Assembly: GCF_003265345.1 (NCBI RefSeq)
Contig: NZ_QFWW01000034.1
Span: 129,652 to 193,651 of the forward strand
Source of the DNA: Lentzea terrae
GTDB taxonomy: Bacteria > Actinomycetota > Actinomycetes > Mycobacteriales > Pseudonocardiaceae
Length of the DNA stretch: 64,000 nt
Reading direction: 5' to 3'
Below the pieces are notes generated by a model. The model saw nothing but the letters and a program-made list of their open reading frames with translations, made no database searches and had not been told where the DNA came from. Below, piece by piece: positions 24,051 to 32,246 of this stretch. The position numbers and the translations under genes were made by a program. How positions within the stretch are numbered: position 1 is the first letter of the stretch; every line of letters starts with the position of its first letter.

Positions 24051-24716
24051 ATGGCTGCGGTCCCCGCCTTCGCACGCTACGAGGTCGACGTACGTCGGCC
24101 GAACGCCGCACGGATCCATGACTTCTATCTGGGCGGCGCGCACAACTACGCCGCCGACCGGGCCTTCGCCAAGCAGGCGGTCCGGATCGACCCGGAGCTG
24201 CCGCTCGCGACCCGAGCGCACCGGGCGTTCCTCAAGCACGCCGTCCGGCACTGCTGGGCGGCCGGCGTCCGGCAGTTCCTCGACCTCGGTTCGGGCATCC
24301 CGACGTGCGGTGCGACGCACCAGACGTTGCCGGACGCCCGTGTCGTCTACGTGGACTCGGACGCGGTGACGGTGGCGTTCGCGCGCGGTCTGCTGCGCGG
24401 CGAGCCGCGGACGTGTGCGATCGAGGCCGATCTCCGCCGTCCCGAGCAGGTGCTGCGGCATCCGGGCGTGGTGTCCCATCTCGACCTGCGCGAGCCATAC
24501 GCGGTGTTGATGGTCGACGTCCTGAGATACGTCGACGACGCCACCGGGCCAGGGCGGGTGGTGCGCCGGTATCGGCACGCGATGCCGGCTGGAGGGTTCC
24601 TGGTGGTGTCGCATCCGGCGCCGGTCGAGCAGCTCATGGAAGGGCTGTCGATCGAGGCGCCGTGCGTGGTGCCGGGCGCGTACGCGGGGATCGGTCGCAA
24701 GCCCGGTCGTATCTGA
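24051..24716 (+). CDS. DUF574-type SAM-dependent methyltransferase
   Basis: A 221-residue protein of the large actinobacterial S-adenosylmethionine methyltransferase family (Methyltransf_19). Diagnostic blocks are VDVRRPNAARIHDFYLGGAH near the N-terminus, RAFLKHAVRH, FLDLGSGIPT (SAM loop), VVYVDSDAVTV and VLMVDVLRYVDD. Family members are usually 260-280 residues; this one ends early after VVPGAYAGIGRKPG, so the C-terminus is short. Start ATG 24051 has no ribosome site, and TTACGCT just upstream suggests a leaderless mRNA. The substrate is unknown. Confidence 0.85.
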   Translation: MAAVPAFARYEVDVRRPNAARIHDFYLGGAHNYAADRAFAKQAVRIDPELPLATRAHRAFLKHAVRHCWAAGVRQFLDLGSGIPTCGATHQTLPDARVVYVDSDAVTVAFARGLLRGEPRTCAIEADLRRPEQVLRHPGVVSHLDLREPYAVLMVDVLRYVDDATGPGRVVRRYRHAMPAGGFLVVSHPAPVEQLMEGLSIEAPCVVPGAYAGIGRKPGRI

Positions 24717-24743
24717 CCGTCTTCGCGCGCCTCCTAAGGGAAC

Positions 24744-26207
24744 GTGCGGGAAGCACTCGAGCGGGCGAAGGCGTTGCGGTGGGCGGGACGGCCGGAGGAC
24801 GCGGCTCTGGAGCTGCGCAGGGCACTCGCTCACGAGGGTGACCGGTGCGAGCTGCTGTACCTGTTGTGGGACTGCCAGTACGTGCTGGGCGACCGGGCCG
24901 CGGCGTACGAAACCCTGCTGGAGGCCAAGGGATTGGCCACGGGAGCGATGGTGCCGCGCATCGCCGTCGCCGAGGCCAGCTGGCTCATGTCGCAGGGCGA
25001 CTACGCCCAGGCAGTGCGGAAGATCGAGGCGGTCGTCACCGACGACGACGCGATCCTCGCTTACGCGTTGAGCGTGCGTGGTGTGTGCGAGGCGTTCCTG
25101 GGTGATGTGGAACGCGGCACCGCCACTTTGGCGGACGCGCGCACGGCCGCGCATCGCAGCGGTTGCATCCGTGAGCTCACCAGGGCCGTTGGCAACCTGA
25201 CTTACGTACTCAGCAGCTCCGGCCAGCACGAACGCAGCGCGCGCATCGGCAAGGAAGCGTTGACGCGCCTCGGGATTCAGGGGCTGGCGCCGACGTTCAG
25301 CGCGGTGATCCGCTACAACCTCGCCGCCAGCCTGCTCGCGCTCGGACGGTGGCAGGAGTTGGACGCCCTGGCGGTACCGGACGCCATCCCCGGCAACAAG
25401 GCCGCGCGGATCATGTTGTTCCAGGCGGAAGCGCTGGCGTTGCGCGGGCAGGACGCGGACGACCTGATCGAGCAGGCCGAGAAGGCCATCGACGGGCCGG
25501 ACGCGCTCTTCCTGGCCCAGTGCGCCTACACGAGAGCCGTTGCGGCGCGGGCGAAAGGTCAGTTCCGGGCCGCTGTCGAGCTGTGCCGCGAGACGGTCGC
25601 CGACCTGCCGGAAGCGTTGACCGGCGGCGAGGTGCTGCGGCTGTGCGCGGCAGGTCTCGGTGCTGCACGCGACCTTCAGGCGGCCGGGGGTCGCGTCACC
25701 AAGCTCGATGATCCGGAAGCGACGGTGCAGGAGCTGCTGGCCCGGTTGCCGCCGCCGCACGGGCCGGAGGACGAGGTGTGGCGCCGGCTCGCGCTCGCGG
25801 AGGCCGACCTCGACTCGTGGGAGGAAATCGCCGCCGCCTGGGATCGGCTGAAGATGCCGTACCCGGCCGCGTACGCGCGAACCCGTTGTGGTGAACCGGA
25901 AGCGCTGCGTCACGCCGACCGGGCCGCGCGGCGCCTCGACGCGCTGCCGTTGGTCAAGATGATCGACCGCGAGGGGCGGCGGCAACGCATCCCGTTGCTG
26001 CACAAGGACAAGCCGCGGCTGGGCACGTTGACCCCGCGTGAGCGCGAAGTGCTGGAACTGCTGGGCTGGGGCCGCACCAACAAGGAAATCGCCCAGGAGC
26101 TCGTGCTCAGCGTGCGGACGGTGGGGCTGCACGTGTCGCACGTCCTGGCGAAGCTCGGCGCGAGCAACCGTTCGGAGGCGGCGCGGATCGCGCGCGACCA
26201 AACCTAG
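24744..26207 (+). CDS. LuxR-family regulator with TPR-like sensor region
   Basis: A 487-residue protein. Residues 1-400 are helical repeats resembling tetratricopeptide units (LRWAGRPEDAALELRRALAH, YAQAVRKIEAVVTDDDAILA, FRAAVELCRETVADLPEAL). The C-terminus is a LuxR helix-turn-helix (LTPREREVLELLGWGRTNKE, then LHVSHVLAKLGASNRSEAAR). It looks like the C-terminal half of a LAL/MalT regulator without the ATPase domain. GTG 24744 has GGGA just upstream. It lies 27 bases after the methyltransferase, possibly in one transcript. The target is unknown. Confidence 0.85.
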   Translation: MREALERAKALRWAGRPEDAALELRRALAHEGDRCELLYLLWDCQYVLGDRAAAYETLLEAKGLATGAMVPRIAVAEASWLMSQGDYAQAVRKIEAVVTDDDAILAYALSVRGVCEAFLGDVERGTATLADARTAAHRSGCIRELTRAVGNLTYVLSSSGQHERSARIGKEALTRLGIQGLAPTFSAVIRYNLAASLLALGRWQELDALAVPDAIPGNKAARIMLFQAEALALRGQDADDLIEQAEKAIDGPDALFLAQCAYTRAVAARAKGQFRAAVELCRETVADLPEALTGGEVLRLCAAGLGAARDLQAAGGRVTKLDDPEATVQELLARLPPPHGPEDEVWRRLALAEADLDSWEEIAAAWDRLKMPYPAAYARTRCGEPEALRHADRAARRLDALPLVKMIDREGRRQRIPLLHKDKPRLGTLTPREREVLELLGWGRTNKEIAQELVLSVRTVGLHVSHVLAKLGASNRSEAARIARDQT

Positions 26208-26286
26208 GTATTGCTCTGGATGTGCCGGTGGTCGTCCATGAGTTCTCCTTGAGGGGTAACGGAAAACCCTGCTTAAGGAGAACGAG

Positions 26287-26718
26287 ATGAACCTCAAGCG
26301 CTTCGCGGCCGTGATGTCTCTTGCGGGCGGCATCGCTGCTGCCACCGCGGGAACGTCGCACGCACAGACGGCCATGGCCGGTGGGTGCGAGCTGCGCATC
26401 ACCGAAGTGCGGGCGCTGGACCTGCAGGAGACGCCCACGGACGAGATCTACCTGCGGGTCGGTGACGAGAGAACCAACACGCGCACGTTCACCGAAGGTC
26501 AGACGAGGGAGGCGACTGACCTCGGAAACGCCGACCAGATCACGGAGTTCATCGCGCCCGGCGGCTTCGTCGTGGTGTCCGTGCTCGAGGACGACGCGGT
26601 GGTCGACACGACCATCGGCACGTTCCGGGTGCCGTGCCGCACCGCGTCCGTCGAGAAGGACGTGGCCGGTGCCGGCGCGTTCTACCGGGTCTCGTACGTC
26701 GTGACCCAGCTGCCGTAA
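26287..26718 (+). CDS. Secreted protein of unknown function
   Basis: A 143-residue protein with a clear signal peptide (basic MNLKR, hydrophobic AAVMSLAGGIAAATAG, cleavage near SHAQT). The mature part has only two cysteines (GGCELRIT and RVPCRTAS), likely one disulphide, in a beta-rich domain with a VSYVVTQLP end. AAGGAG is well placed before the ATG. I do not recognise the family; the pattern is similar to small actinobacterial exported beta-sandwich proteins. A hairpin follows. Confidence 0.75.
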   Translation: MNLKRFAAVMSLAGGIAAATAGTSHAQTAMAGGCELRITEVRALDLQETPTDEIYLRVGDERTNTRTFTEGQTREATDLGNADQITEFIAPGGFVVVSVLEDDAVVDTTIGTFRVPCRTASVEKDVAGAGAFYRVSYVVTQLP

Positions 26719-26725
26719 CAGAATT

Positions 26726-26758
26726 CCGGGGCGCCGAGCGGTGGGCGCGGCGTCCCGG
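26726..26758 (+). terminator. Hairpin after the secreted-protein gene
   Basis: An 11-bp stem (26726-26736 with 26748-26758, one G-U pair) lies just after the stop at 26718 and before the next gene. It may attenuate rather than fully stop transcription. Confidence 0.6.
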
Positions 26759-26793
26759 AGCCCACCATTCCTGCGTTGAGGGGGAAACCGCCC

Positions 26794-27096
26794 ATGAATC
26801 CGATCGATCCACCGACCAACCTCGAGCTCTGGGCCGTGCTGAACGTGGACGAGTTCCAGTTCCGCCTGGTCAAGCCGTGGAACCTGGACACGCTGGCCGC
26901 CGCACTGCGCAACGCCGCCGCACGCGGCACGCAGGTCGAGGTCCGTGCGTACAACGACCAGAACGCCGAGATGACGGTCCTCGTGAACCCCGCGCGGGCC
27001 CGTGTGGTGCACATCGGCAAACGCAATGTCGTAGTACCGCGAAACGGCATGCCGGACGTGTCGCTGAACGGTTTGACCGAGGTCAACGCGGGGTAG
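26794..27096 (+). CDS. Hypothetical protein
   Basis: A 100-residue protein starting at ATG 26794 with GAGGGGG upstream. It begins MNPIDPPTNLELWAVLNVDE and then FQFRLVKPWNLDTLAAALRN, and has a Val-rich C-terminal half (VVHIGKRNVVVP). Neither a signal peptide nor a membrane segment is seen, so it is likely a small cytosolic alpha/beta protein. The family is not recognised. It is followed 36 bases later by the DUF4383 gene. Confidence 0.6.
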   Translation: MNPIDPPTNLELWAVLNVDEFQFRLVKPWNLDTLAAALRNAAARGTQVEVRAYNDQNAEMTVLVNPARARVVHIGKRNVVVPRNGMPDVSLNGLTEVNAG

Positions 27097-27132
27097 TCAG
27101 CCGGGCGACAAGTACGGAGCCTGGAGGGCGTC

Positions 27133-27768
27133 ATGACCCACCGCGTCACTGTCAAGGTCGCCGGTCTGCAACCGGTGCAGATTCTGGCCGCGCTGGCCGG
27201 TATCGCGTTCATCGTGTTCGGCGTCGTGGGCTTCACCCGCACCGGGGTGGGCGACTGGTCCACCCACTCGTTCGTGCTCGGGTTCTCGGTGAACCCGCTG
27301 CACAACCTGGTGCACGTGGCCGTCGGCGTGCTCGGTCTGCTCATGGCTCTCGGGTCGGGCCTCGCCCGGCTGTACGGATGGCTGCTGTTCCTCGGCTTCG
27401 GCGCGATCTTCGTGTGGGGCCTGATGATCACCGGAATCCTGGCGCAGAACCCGGCGTCGGAGTTCGGCAACCCGTTGGCGCTCAACACGAACGACAACTG
27501 GCTGCACCTCGGGATCGCGCTCTTCGGTCTGCTGCTCGCGGTGCTGCCCGCGCGCCGCAAGGTGATCGAGGAGGAGGAGCCGGTGCTGCCGGAGCAGCGT
27601 TCGATGGCGTTCCGCGACTCGTACGACGAGAAGCCGCGCGAGCACCGGATCGAGGAGATGGACCCCACGGTCAGCCCGCGGGAGCCCATCACCAAGGAGC
27701 AGGCCGTGGTCGACCCGAAGACTGACCGCGTGAGCAAGGACAAGATCAAGGACAGGATCAAGCACTGA
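27133..27768 (+). CDS. DUF4383 membrane protein
   Basis: A 211-residue protein with four hydrophobic segments in residues 10-140 and a long charged cytoplasmic tail (EEEEPVLPEQRS through KDKIKDRIKH). NPLHNLVHVAVGVLGL and NDNWLHLGIALFGLLLAVLP are the two conserved DUF4383 helices. The family is widespread in actinobacterial membranes without a known activity. GGAGG is placed before the ATG, and a strong terminator follows. Confidence 0.85.
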   Translation: MTHRVTVKVAGLQPVQILAALAGIAFIVFGVVGFTRTGVGDWSTHSFVLGFSVNPLHNLVHVAVGVLGLLMALGSGLARLYGWLLFLGFGAIFVWGLMITGILAQNPASEFGNPLALNTNDNWLHLGIALFGLLLAVLPARRKVIEEEEPVLPEQRSMAFRDSYDEKPREHRIEEMDPTVSPREPITKEQAVVDPKTDRVSKDKIKDRIKH

Positions 27769-27794
27769 GGAGCCCGCTCCCTCTGTCGGGGAGG

Positions 27795-27833
27795 ACGCGC
27801 CGTGAGAGCCCACATGCGGCTCTCACGGCGCGT
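27795..27833 (+). terminator. Strong terminator with T-rich tail
   Basis: A perfect 16-bp stem (27795-27810 with 27818-27833), a 7-base loop, then TCTGTTTC. It ends the DUF4383 transcript. Any upstream start for the M50 gene would lie inside it. Confidence 0.88.
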
Positions 27834-27849
27834 CTGTTTCTATGTGCCG

Positions 27850-28524
27850 ATGCCTGAGCTGACTCATGAGGTTGTGATCACCTGGGGTACCGCGCTGGCC
27901 GCGTTCCTGGCGGTGGCGTTGCACGGGATCTGGCGGTTGACCCGCAACGTCATCACCATCGCCCATGAGGGTGGGCATGCGCTGGTTGCTGTGCTTACTG
28001 GGCGTCGGCTCAGTGGGATCAAGCTGCATTCGGACACCAGTGGGCTCACTGTGTCTCGGGGGAAGCCTCGGGGGCCTGGGATGGTGCTCACTGCTCTTGC
28101 CGGGTATGTCGCGCCGTCGCTGTTGGGGTTCGGGGCGGCTGTTTTGATCACCAACGAGCAGATTCAGTTGATGTTGTGGATCAGCATCGGGTTCTTGCTC
28201 GCGATGCTGGTGATGATTCGGAACGTGTTCGGGGTGCTCTCGATCATTGTTACCGGTGGGGTGTTCTTCTTCGTCTCGTTCTACGCGTCTCTTGAGGTTC
28301 GGGACACGGCTGCGTACGTGTTTGCCTGGTTTTTGCTGCTTGGGGGCGTGCGGCCGGTTTGGGAGTTGCAGGTCAAGCGGTGGAGGCGGCAGGCTCCTCG
28401 GTCGGATGCTGATCAGCTGGCTTGGCTCACCGGGGTGCCTGCGCTGGGGTGGGTGACGTTCTTCGGGCTGGTCAGCGTTGCTGCTCTGGTGGGTGGAGGG
28501 GCGCTGCTGCTCGGGCGGTGGTGA
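27850..28524 (+). CDS. M50B-like membrane metalloprotease
   Basis: A 224-residue integral membrane protein with a zinc-site HEGGH motif at residues 39-43 inside a hydrophobic helix, as in site-2-type proteases (M50B-like family). About six further helices follow, and SGIKLHSDTSGLTVSRGKPR is the conserved post-helix region. ATG 27850 is chosen because the in-frame upstream start lies in the terminator stem. Codon use shifts to more G/T-ending codons (GGG, CTT, GCT) than its neighbours. The substrate is unknown; anti-sigma cleavage is possible but unproven. Confidence 0.82.
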   Translation: MPELTHEVVITWGTALAAFLAVALHGIWRLTRNVITIAHEGGHALVAVLTGRRLSGIKLHSDTSGLTVSRGKPRGPGMVLTALAGYVAPSLLGFGAAVLITNEQIQLMLWISIGFLLAMLVMIRNVFGVLSIIVTGGVFFFVSFYASLEVRDTAAYVFAWFLLLGGVRPVWELQVKRWRRQAPRSDADQLAWLTGVPALGWVTFFGLVSVAALVGGGALLLGRW

Positions 28525-28828
28525 TTTGGGGTGCGCGCCGGTTTCGTAGCGTTCCCCAGTTGGGCTGGCGGGTTGCTGTTGCGTAGGTGGTGCGGTCCGA
28601 GCGGGCACGGCTCGTGACGGGGACCCGCCCGCACCGCGTTTCAAGCTTTCAAGCGCCTCGGCTTCGCCTTTGGGGCGGCTCGGCTGCGCCATCGCCGCTT
28701 GGCCTCGCCTTCGCGGGAGGTCTGGTGTCTGCCGGTGCTGCCAGCTGTGGCGTTGGCGGGCGCTGTGGGTATTGGGTTGGCCGGGGTGAAATACTGAGCT
28801 GAACTAGCCGTGGTGAGAGGTGGGTTCA
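28525..28828. other. Intergenic region without a gene
   Basis: About 300 bases between the M50 gene and argS. I see no convincing frame. The middle (about 28640-28730) is rich in short GGC/GCC-type alternations (CGGCTTCGCC, GGCTCGGCTG) that look like degenerate intergenic repeat sequence. An argS promoter should lie near 28770-28810, but I cannot pick one box with confidence. Confidence 0.5.
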
Positions 28829-30562
28829 GTGCTGCGTGGGGATGTCGGGCTCGAACTGGGCCAGCGGGTCGCGCGGGCGTTGCGCGTCGCGTTGGATGTG
28901 GACATCACTGCTGAGGAAGCGCTGATCCGACCGTCCAACCGCGACGGTGCGGACTACCAGTGCAACGTGGCCATGAGTCTCGCCAAGAAGGTCGGGAAGA
29001 ACCCGCGTGAGGTCGCCGCGTTGATCGTGGAGCACCTCGACTCGGCGGACGCGGTCGAGGCGCCTGAGGTTGCTGGGCCCGGCTTCATCAACCTCAAGCT
29101 GAAGCGTGAGTGGCTGGAGCAGCAGGCGGCTGGCTTGCTCGCTGACGACCGGCTCGGCGTGCCGGTGACGGCAGAGCCTCGGCGGATTGCGATCGACTAC
29201 AGCAGCCCCAACGTCGCCAAGGAGATGCACGTCGGGCATCTGCGGTCGACGATCATCGGTGATGCGTTCTGCCGGTTGTTGACGTTCGCCGGGCACGAGG
29301 TCATCCCGCACAACCACCTCGGAGACTGGGGAACGCCGTTCGGCATGCTCATCGAGCATCTGACGGATGAGGGGCACGGGGCTGATCATGAGATCAGCGA
29401 CCTCAACCAGTTCTACCAGCAGGCTCGGCAGAAGTTCGACAACGAGCCCGGCTTCGCGGATCGGGCGCGTCGGCGGGTTGTGCTGCTGCAAGGCGGCGAC
29501 GAGGCGACGCTCAAGTTGTGGCACGAGCTGGTCGGGGAGTCGCAGCGGCACTTCAACCAGATTTACGAGCTGCTCGGCATCGGGTTGTCGGCGGAGGACA
29601 ACTACGGGGAGAGCTTCTACAACCCGTACCTCGCGGACACGATCACCGAGCTGCAGCAGAAGGGGCTCGTCGAGACCAGCGACGGGGCGCTGTGCGTGTT
29701 CCCGCCCGGATTTACGAACCGGGAGGGTGACCGGCTGCCGTTGATCGTGCGGAAGAGCGATGGTGGCTACGGGTACGCCACGACGGACTTCGCCACGGTT
29801 CGGTACTGGGTGCGGGAGCGCAAGGTCGACGAGCTGATCTATGTGGTCGGCACGCCGCAGGCGCAGCACTTCCAGATGATTTTTGCCACGTCCAAGCAGG
29901 CCGGGTGGCTGGACGACGCGCACACGGCGGTGCACACCGGGTTCGGCACGATTCTCGGGTCCGACGGCAAGACGATTCGGACTCGGGCCGGCGGCACCAT
30001 CAAGTTGATCGACCTGCTGACCGAGGCGGTCGAGAACTCGTACAAGGTCATGCCCGAAACGTCCGAAGTGGAGGGTGCGGAGAAGGACGCGCTCGCGAAG
30101 ACCATTGGACTCGGGGCGGTGAAGTACGCGGACCTCTCGAACGATCGGGAGAAGGACTACGTCTTCACGTGGGAGAAGATGCTCGCCACCACCGGCGACA
30201 CGTCGGTGTACATCCAGTACGCGAACGCCCGGATTCTGTCGATCGGGCGCAAGGTGGGGCGGCAGGCTCCCGCCGAGGCGCCGCTGGTTCTGCAGGAGCA
30301 GGCTGAGCGCGACCTGGCGTTGAAGCTGCTGCAGCTGCCCACGGCCATTCAGGCGGCCATCGACGAGCTCGCGCCGCACAAGCTCACGAACTACCTGTTC
30401 GAGACGGCCACGGCGTTCTCGACCTTCTACAACCACTGCCCGGTGGCCACGGCGGAGAGCCAGGAGCTGCAGGACTCGCGCCTGCACCTGCTCACGCTGA
30501 CGTCCCGGGTGCTCACGCTGGGTCTGTCGTTGCTGGGTATCGGAGCACCTGAACGCCTCTAG
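28829..30562 (+). CDS. argS: Arginyl-tRNA synthetase
   Basis: A 577-residue class I synthetase that charges tRNA-Arg. The N-terminal tRNA-binding domain (about residues 1-110) ends in GPGFINLKL. The catalytic HIGH motif appears as EMHVGHLRSTIIGDA, followed by HNHLGDWGTPFGML. The C-terminal anticodon-binding helices end YNHCPVATAESQE. GTG 28829 is preferred over in-frame GTG 28820 because GAGAGG lies 8 bases before it. The sequence is of the type that occurs as a second argS in some actinomycetes; whether this is the only copy cannot be told here. Confidence 0.95.
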   Translation: MLRGDVGLELGQRVARALRVALDVDITAEEALIRPSNRDGADYQCNVAMSLAKKVGKNPREVAALIVEHLDSADAVEAPEVAGPGFINLKLKREWLEQQAAGLLADDRLGVPVTAEPRRIAIDYSSPNVAKEMHVGHLRSTIIGDAFCRLLTFAGHEVIPHNHLGDWGTPFGMLIEHLTDEGHGADHEISDLNQFYQQARQKFDNEPGFADRARRRVVLLQGGDEATLKLWHELVGESQRHFNQIYELLGIGLSAEDNYGESFYNPYLADTITELQQKGLVETSDGALCVFPPGFTNREGDRLPLIVRKSDGGYGYATTDFATVRYWVRERKVDELIYVVGTPQAQHFQMIFATSKQAGWLDDAHTAVHTGFGTILGSDGKTIRTRAGGTIKLIDLLTEAVENSYKVMPETSEVEGAEKDALAKTIGLGAVKYADLSNDREKDYVFTWEKMLATTGDTSVYIQYANARILSIGRKVGRQAPAEAPLVLQEQAERDLALKLLQLPTAIQAAIDELAPHKLTNYLFETATAFSTFYNHCPVATAESQELQDSRLHLLTLTSRVLTLGLSLLGIGAPERL

Positions 30563-30565
30563 CAG

Positions 30566-30592
30566 GTTTACCGCTGGTCAGACCACGGGTAC
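30566..30592 (+). promoter_or_regulatory. SigF-type promoter of whiB
   Basis: GTTT (30566-30569), a 17-base spacer, GGGTAC (30587-30592), 40 bases before the whiB ATG. It matches the SigF consensus GTTT-N15-17-GGGTA. Confidence 0.65.
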
Positions 30593-30631
30593 GCAGTGAT
30601 CGCAACTCTTCCGCCCAGCAAGGGAGTCGCG

Positions 30632-30931
30632 ATGACCTGCACGACCCGTCTGCCCAAGCCGGTCACCGACGTGTGGGACTGGCAGATGGAAGGTCTGTGC
30701 CGAGGACAGAACAGCGCTGTCTTCTTCCACCCCGACAACGAACGCGGCTACGCCAGGGCCGCGCGCGAGGAGAAGGCGAAGGCGATCTGCGCGCACTGCC
30801 CTGTGCTGGCGCAGTGCCGCGAGCACGCACTGGAGGCGCAGGAGCCGTACGGCGTTTGGGGCGGAATGGGCGAGGACGAACGGCGCCAGATCATCGCTGC
30901 GACCCGGCGCCGTGTCCGCGTGGCGTCCTAG
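30632..30931 (+). CDS. WhiB-family iron-sulfur regulator (WhiB3/WhiD-like)
   Basis: A 99-residue protein. Cys23, Cys53, Cys56 and Cys62 form the C-x29-C-x2-C-x5-C set that binds a [4Fe-4S] cluster, and GVWGGMGEDERR is the WhiB turn. DVWDWQMEGLCRG and AVFFHPDNERG match the WhiB3/WhiD subgroup, which interacts with the principal sigma factor and senses redox state and NO. ATG 30632 has GGGAG upstream. It is convergent with sigF (stops adjoin) and has its own SigF-type promoter. Confidence 0.92.
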   Translation: MTCTTRLPKPVTDVWDWQMEGLCRGQNSAVFFHPDNERGYARAAREEKAKAICAHCPVLAQCREHALEAQEPYGVWGGMGEDERRQIIAATRRRVRVAS

Positions 30932-31720
30932 TCATTCCTCCAGCACGTCTCGCAGTTGCCGCAACGTCTTCGCGAGCAACCGCGAGACGTGCATCTGCGA
31001 GATGCCGACCTTCTGCGCGATCTGCGTCTGGGTCATGTTCCCGAAGAACCGCATGATCACGATTTTTCGCTCCCGCTCCGGCAGCTTCTGCAGCAACGGG
31101 TGCAGAGCTTCCCGCTGCTCGATCATGGCGATCTCGGGGTCTTCCTCGCCGATGGTCGAACCCAGCGAGATGGACGAGTCCTCCGACATCAGCATGTCGT
31201 CCAGAGACGCGCTCTGGTAAGCGTTTCCGGCCGCGAGTCCTTCGTGGATCTCCTCGCGCGAGAGGCCGAGGTGCTCGGCGAGCTCCGAGGGTGTCGGGGC
31301 ACGGCCGAGCGACTGCGACAACCGCGAGGTGCCCGCGTTGATCGCCAGGTGCAGTTCCTTCAGGCGGCGCGGCATCCGGACCGACCAGCTGGAGTCGCGG
31401 AAGTACTTCCGGACCTCGCCCATGATCGTCGGCACTGCGAACGACAGGAAGTCGCTGCCGCGGTCCGGGTCGAAGCGGTCGACCGCGTTGATCAGGCCCA
31501 CCGTCGCGACCTGCACCAGGTCCTCGTGCGGTTCGCCGCGGTGGCCGAACCGGCGGGCGATGTGCTGGGCGACCGGGAGGTGCTCGGTGACGAGCCGGTC
31601 CCGCAGGGTCTCCCGCGCGGGGCCGGGAGGAGTCTCCGCGAGTTCGGCGAACAGCGGGGCCAGGTGGTCGTAGTCACCGCCCGACTTGGTCGTCGTGGTC
31701 GCCTCTTCCGAGCCGGTCAC
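30932..31720 (-). CDS. sigF: Stress-response sigma factor SigF
   Basis: A 262-residue group 3 sigma factor of the SigB/SigF/SigG type. Region 2 is EDLVQVATVGLINAVDRFDP then FLSFAVPTIMGEVRKYFRD, region 3 is GRAPTPSELAEHLGLSREEI and region 4 is ERKIVIMRFFGNMTQTQIAQ then ISQMHVSRLLAKTLRQLRD. Its GTG overlaps the stop of the anti-sigma gene rsbW (GTGA), so the two are coupled. A SigF-type promoter lies before rsbW, suggesting a self-feeding operon. It would be held inactive by RsbW and released by a STAS antagonist. Confidence 0.95.
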   Translation of the reverse strand: MTGSEEATTTTKSGGDYDHLAPLFAELAETPPGPARETLRDRLVTEHLPVAQHIARRFGHRGEPHEDLVQVATVGLINAVDRFDPDRGSDFLSFAVPTIMGEVRKYFRDSSWSVRMPRRLKELHLAINAGTSRLSQSLGRAPTPSELAEHLGLSREEIHEGLAAGNAYQSASLDDMLMSEDSSISLGSTIGEEDPEIAMIEQREALHPLLQKLPERERKIVIMRFFGNMTQTQIAQKVGISQMHVSRLLAKTLRQLRDVLEE

Positions 31721-32115
31721 GCATCCACCGCCCCTGCCGAGGACTTCACGAGGTCGATGTGGACCACGAACCCCTCGGTCTCATCGACTCGGGTCTCCAC
31801 GGCGTCGACGAGGGCCGTCAGCACGCGCCACCCGAAGCTGCCCTCGTCCGGCCCGGAGGCCGACTTGGCCGCCACGCGGGCGGAGACTCTGACCGCGCCG
31901 TTGCCGTCCACCGCGAAGTGGCAGCTGAGCACCGCGTCCTGAGCCGCCAGCGTGATCAGCGTCGAGCACGTCTCGTCCACGGCGAGCTTCAAGTCTTCGA
32001 TCGAGTCGAGGTCGAAGTCCTGCCTCATCGCGATGTCCGCCGCGACGGCGCGGACGATGGACAGCTGCGTGGGATCCGCGGCCATCCGAAGTTCGACCCC
32101 TGACAATTGAGTCAC
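31717..32115 (-). CDS. rsbW: Anti-sigma F factor (RsbW/UsfX kinase)
   Basis: A 132-residue GHKL-type serine kinase/anti-sigma factor. The N box is seen in LKLAVDETCSTLITLA and the G-type loop in SFGWRVLTALVDAVETRV. The start is GTG 32115 (TQLSGVELRM) with GAGG 5 bases upstream; the longer frame to 32151 has a poorer site. It binds SigF and would phosphorylate a STAS protein such as the one encoded at 32918-33280. It is the first gene of the rsbW-sigF operon. Confidence 0.9.
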   Translation of the reverse strand: MTQLSGVELRMAADPTQLSIVRAVAADIAMRQDFDLDSIEDLKLAVDETCSTLITLAAQDAVLSCHFAVDGNGAVRVSARVAAKSASGPDEGSFGWRVLTALVDAVETRVDETEGFVVHIDLVKSSAGAVDA

Positions 32116-32160
32116 ACCCACCTCGTTGTCCGTTCTGCTGAAGGCCGGCATGTCATTGCC

Positions 32161-32186
32161 GTACCCGAATCGATCTCGTTTCTAAC
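32161..32186 (-). promoter_or_regulatory. SigF-type promoter of rsbW-sigF
   Basis: On the minus strand: GTTA (32183-32186), a 16-base spacer, GGGTAC (32161-32166), 45 bases before the rsbW GTG. It matches GTTT-N15-17-GGGTA at all but one base, indicating SigF autoregulation. Confidence 0.65.
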
Positions 32187-32246
32187 GTGTATTGCTCCGG
32201 CGGCCTGGGAAATCACCTGGCAGAGGCAATCCAGGGGAGGAGCGTT

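Noticed and set aside
28640-28730. Small gene in the gap before argS
   Set aside because: Frames there have no start with a ribosome site and translate to repetitive Ala/Gly/Arg text; it looks like degenerate intergenic sequence.
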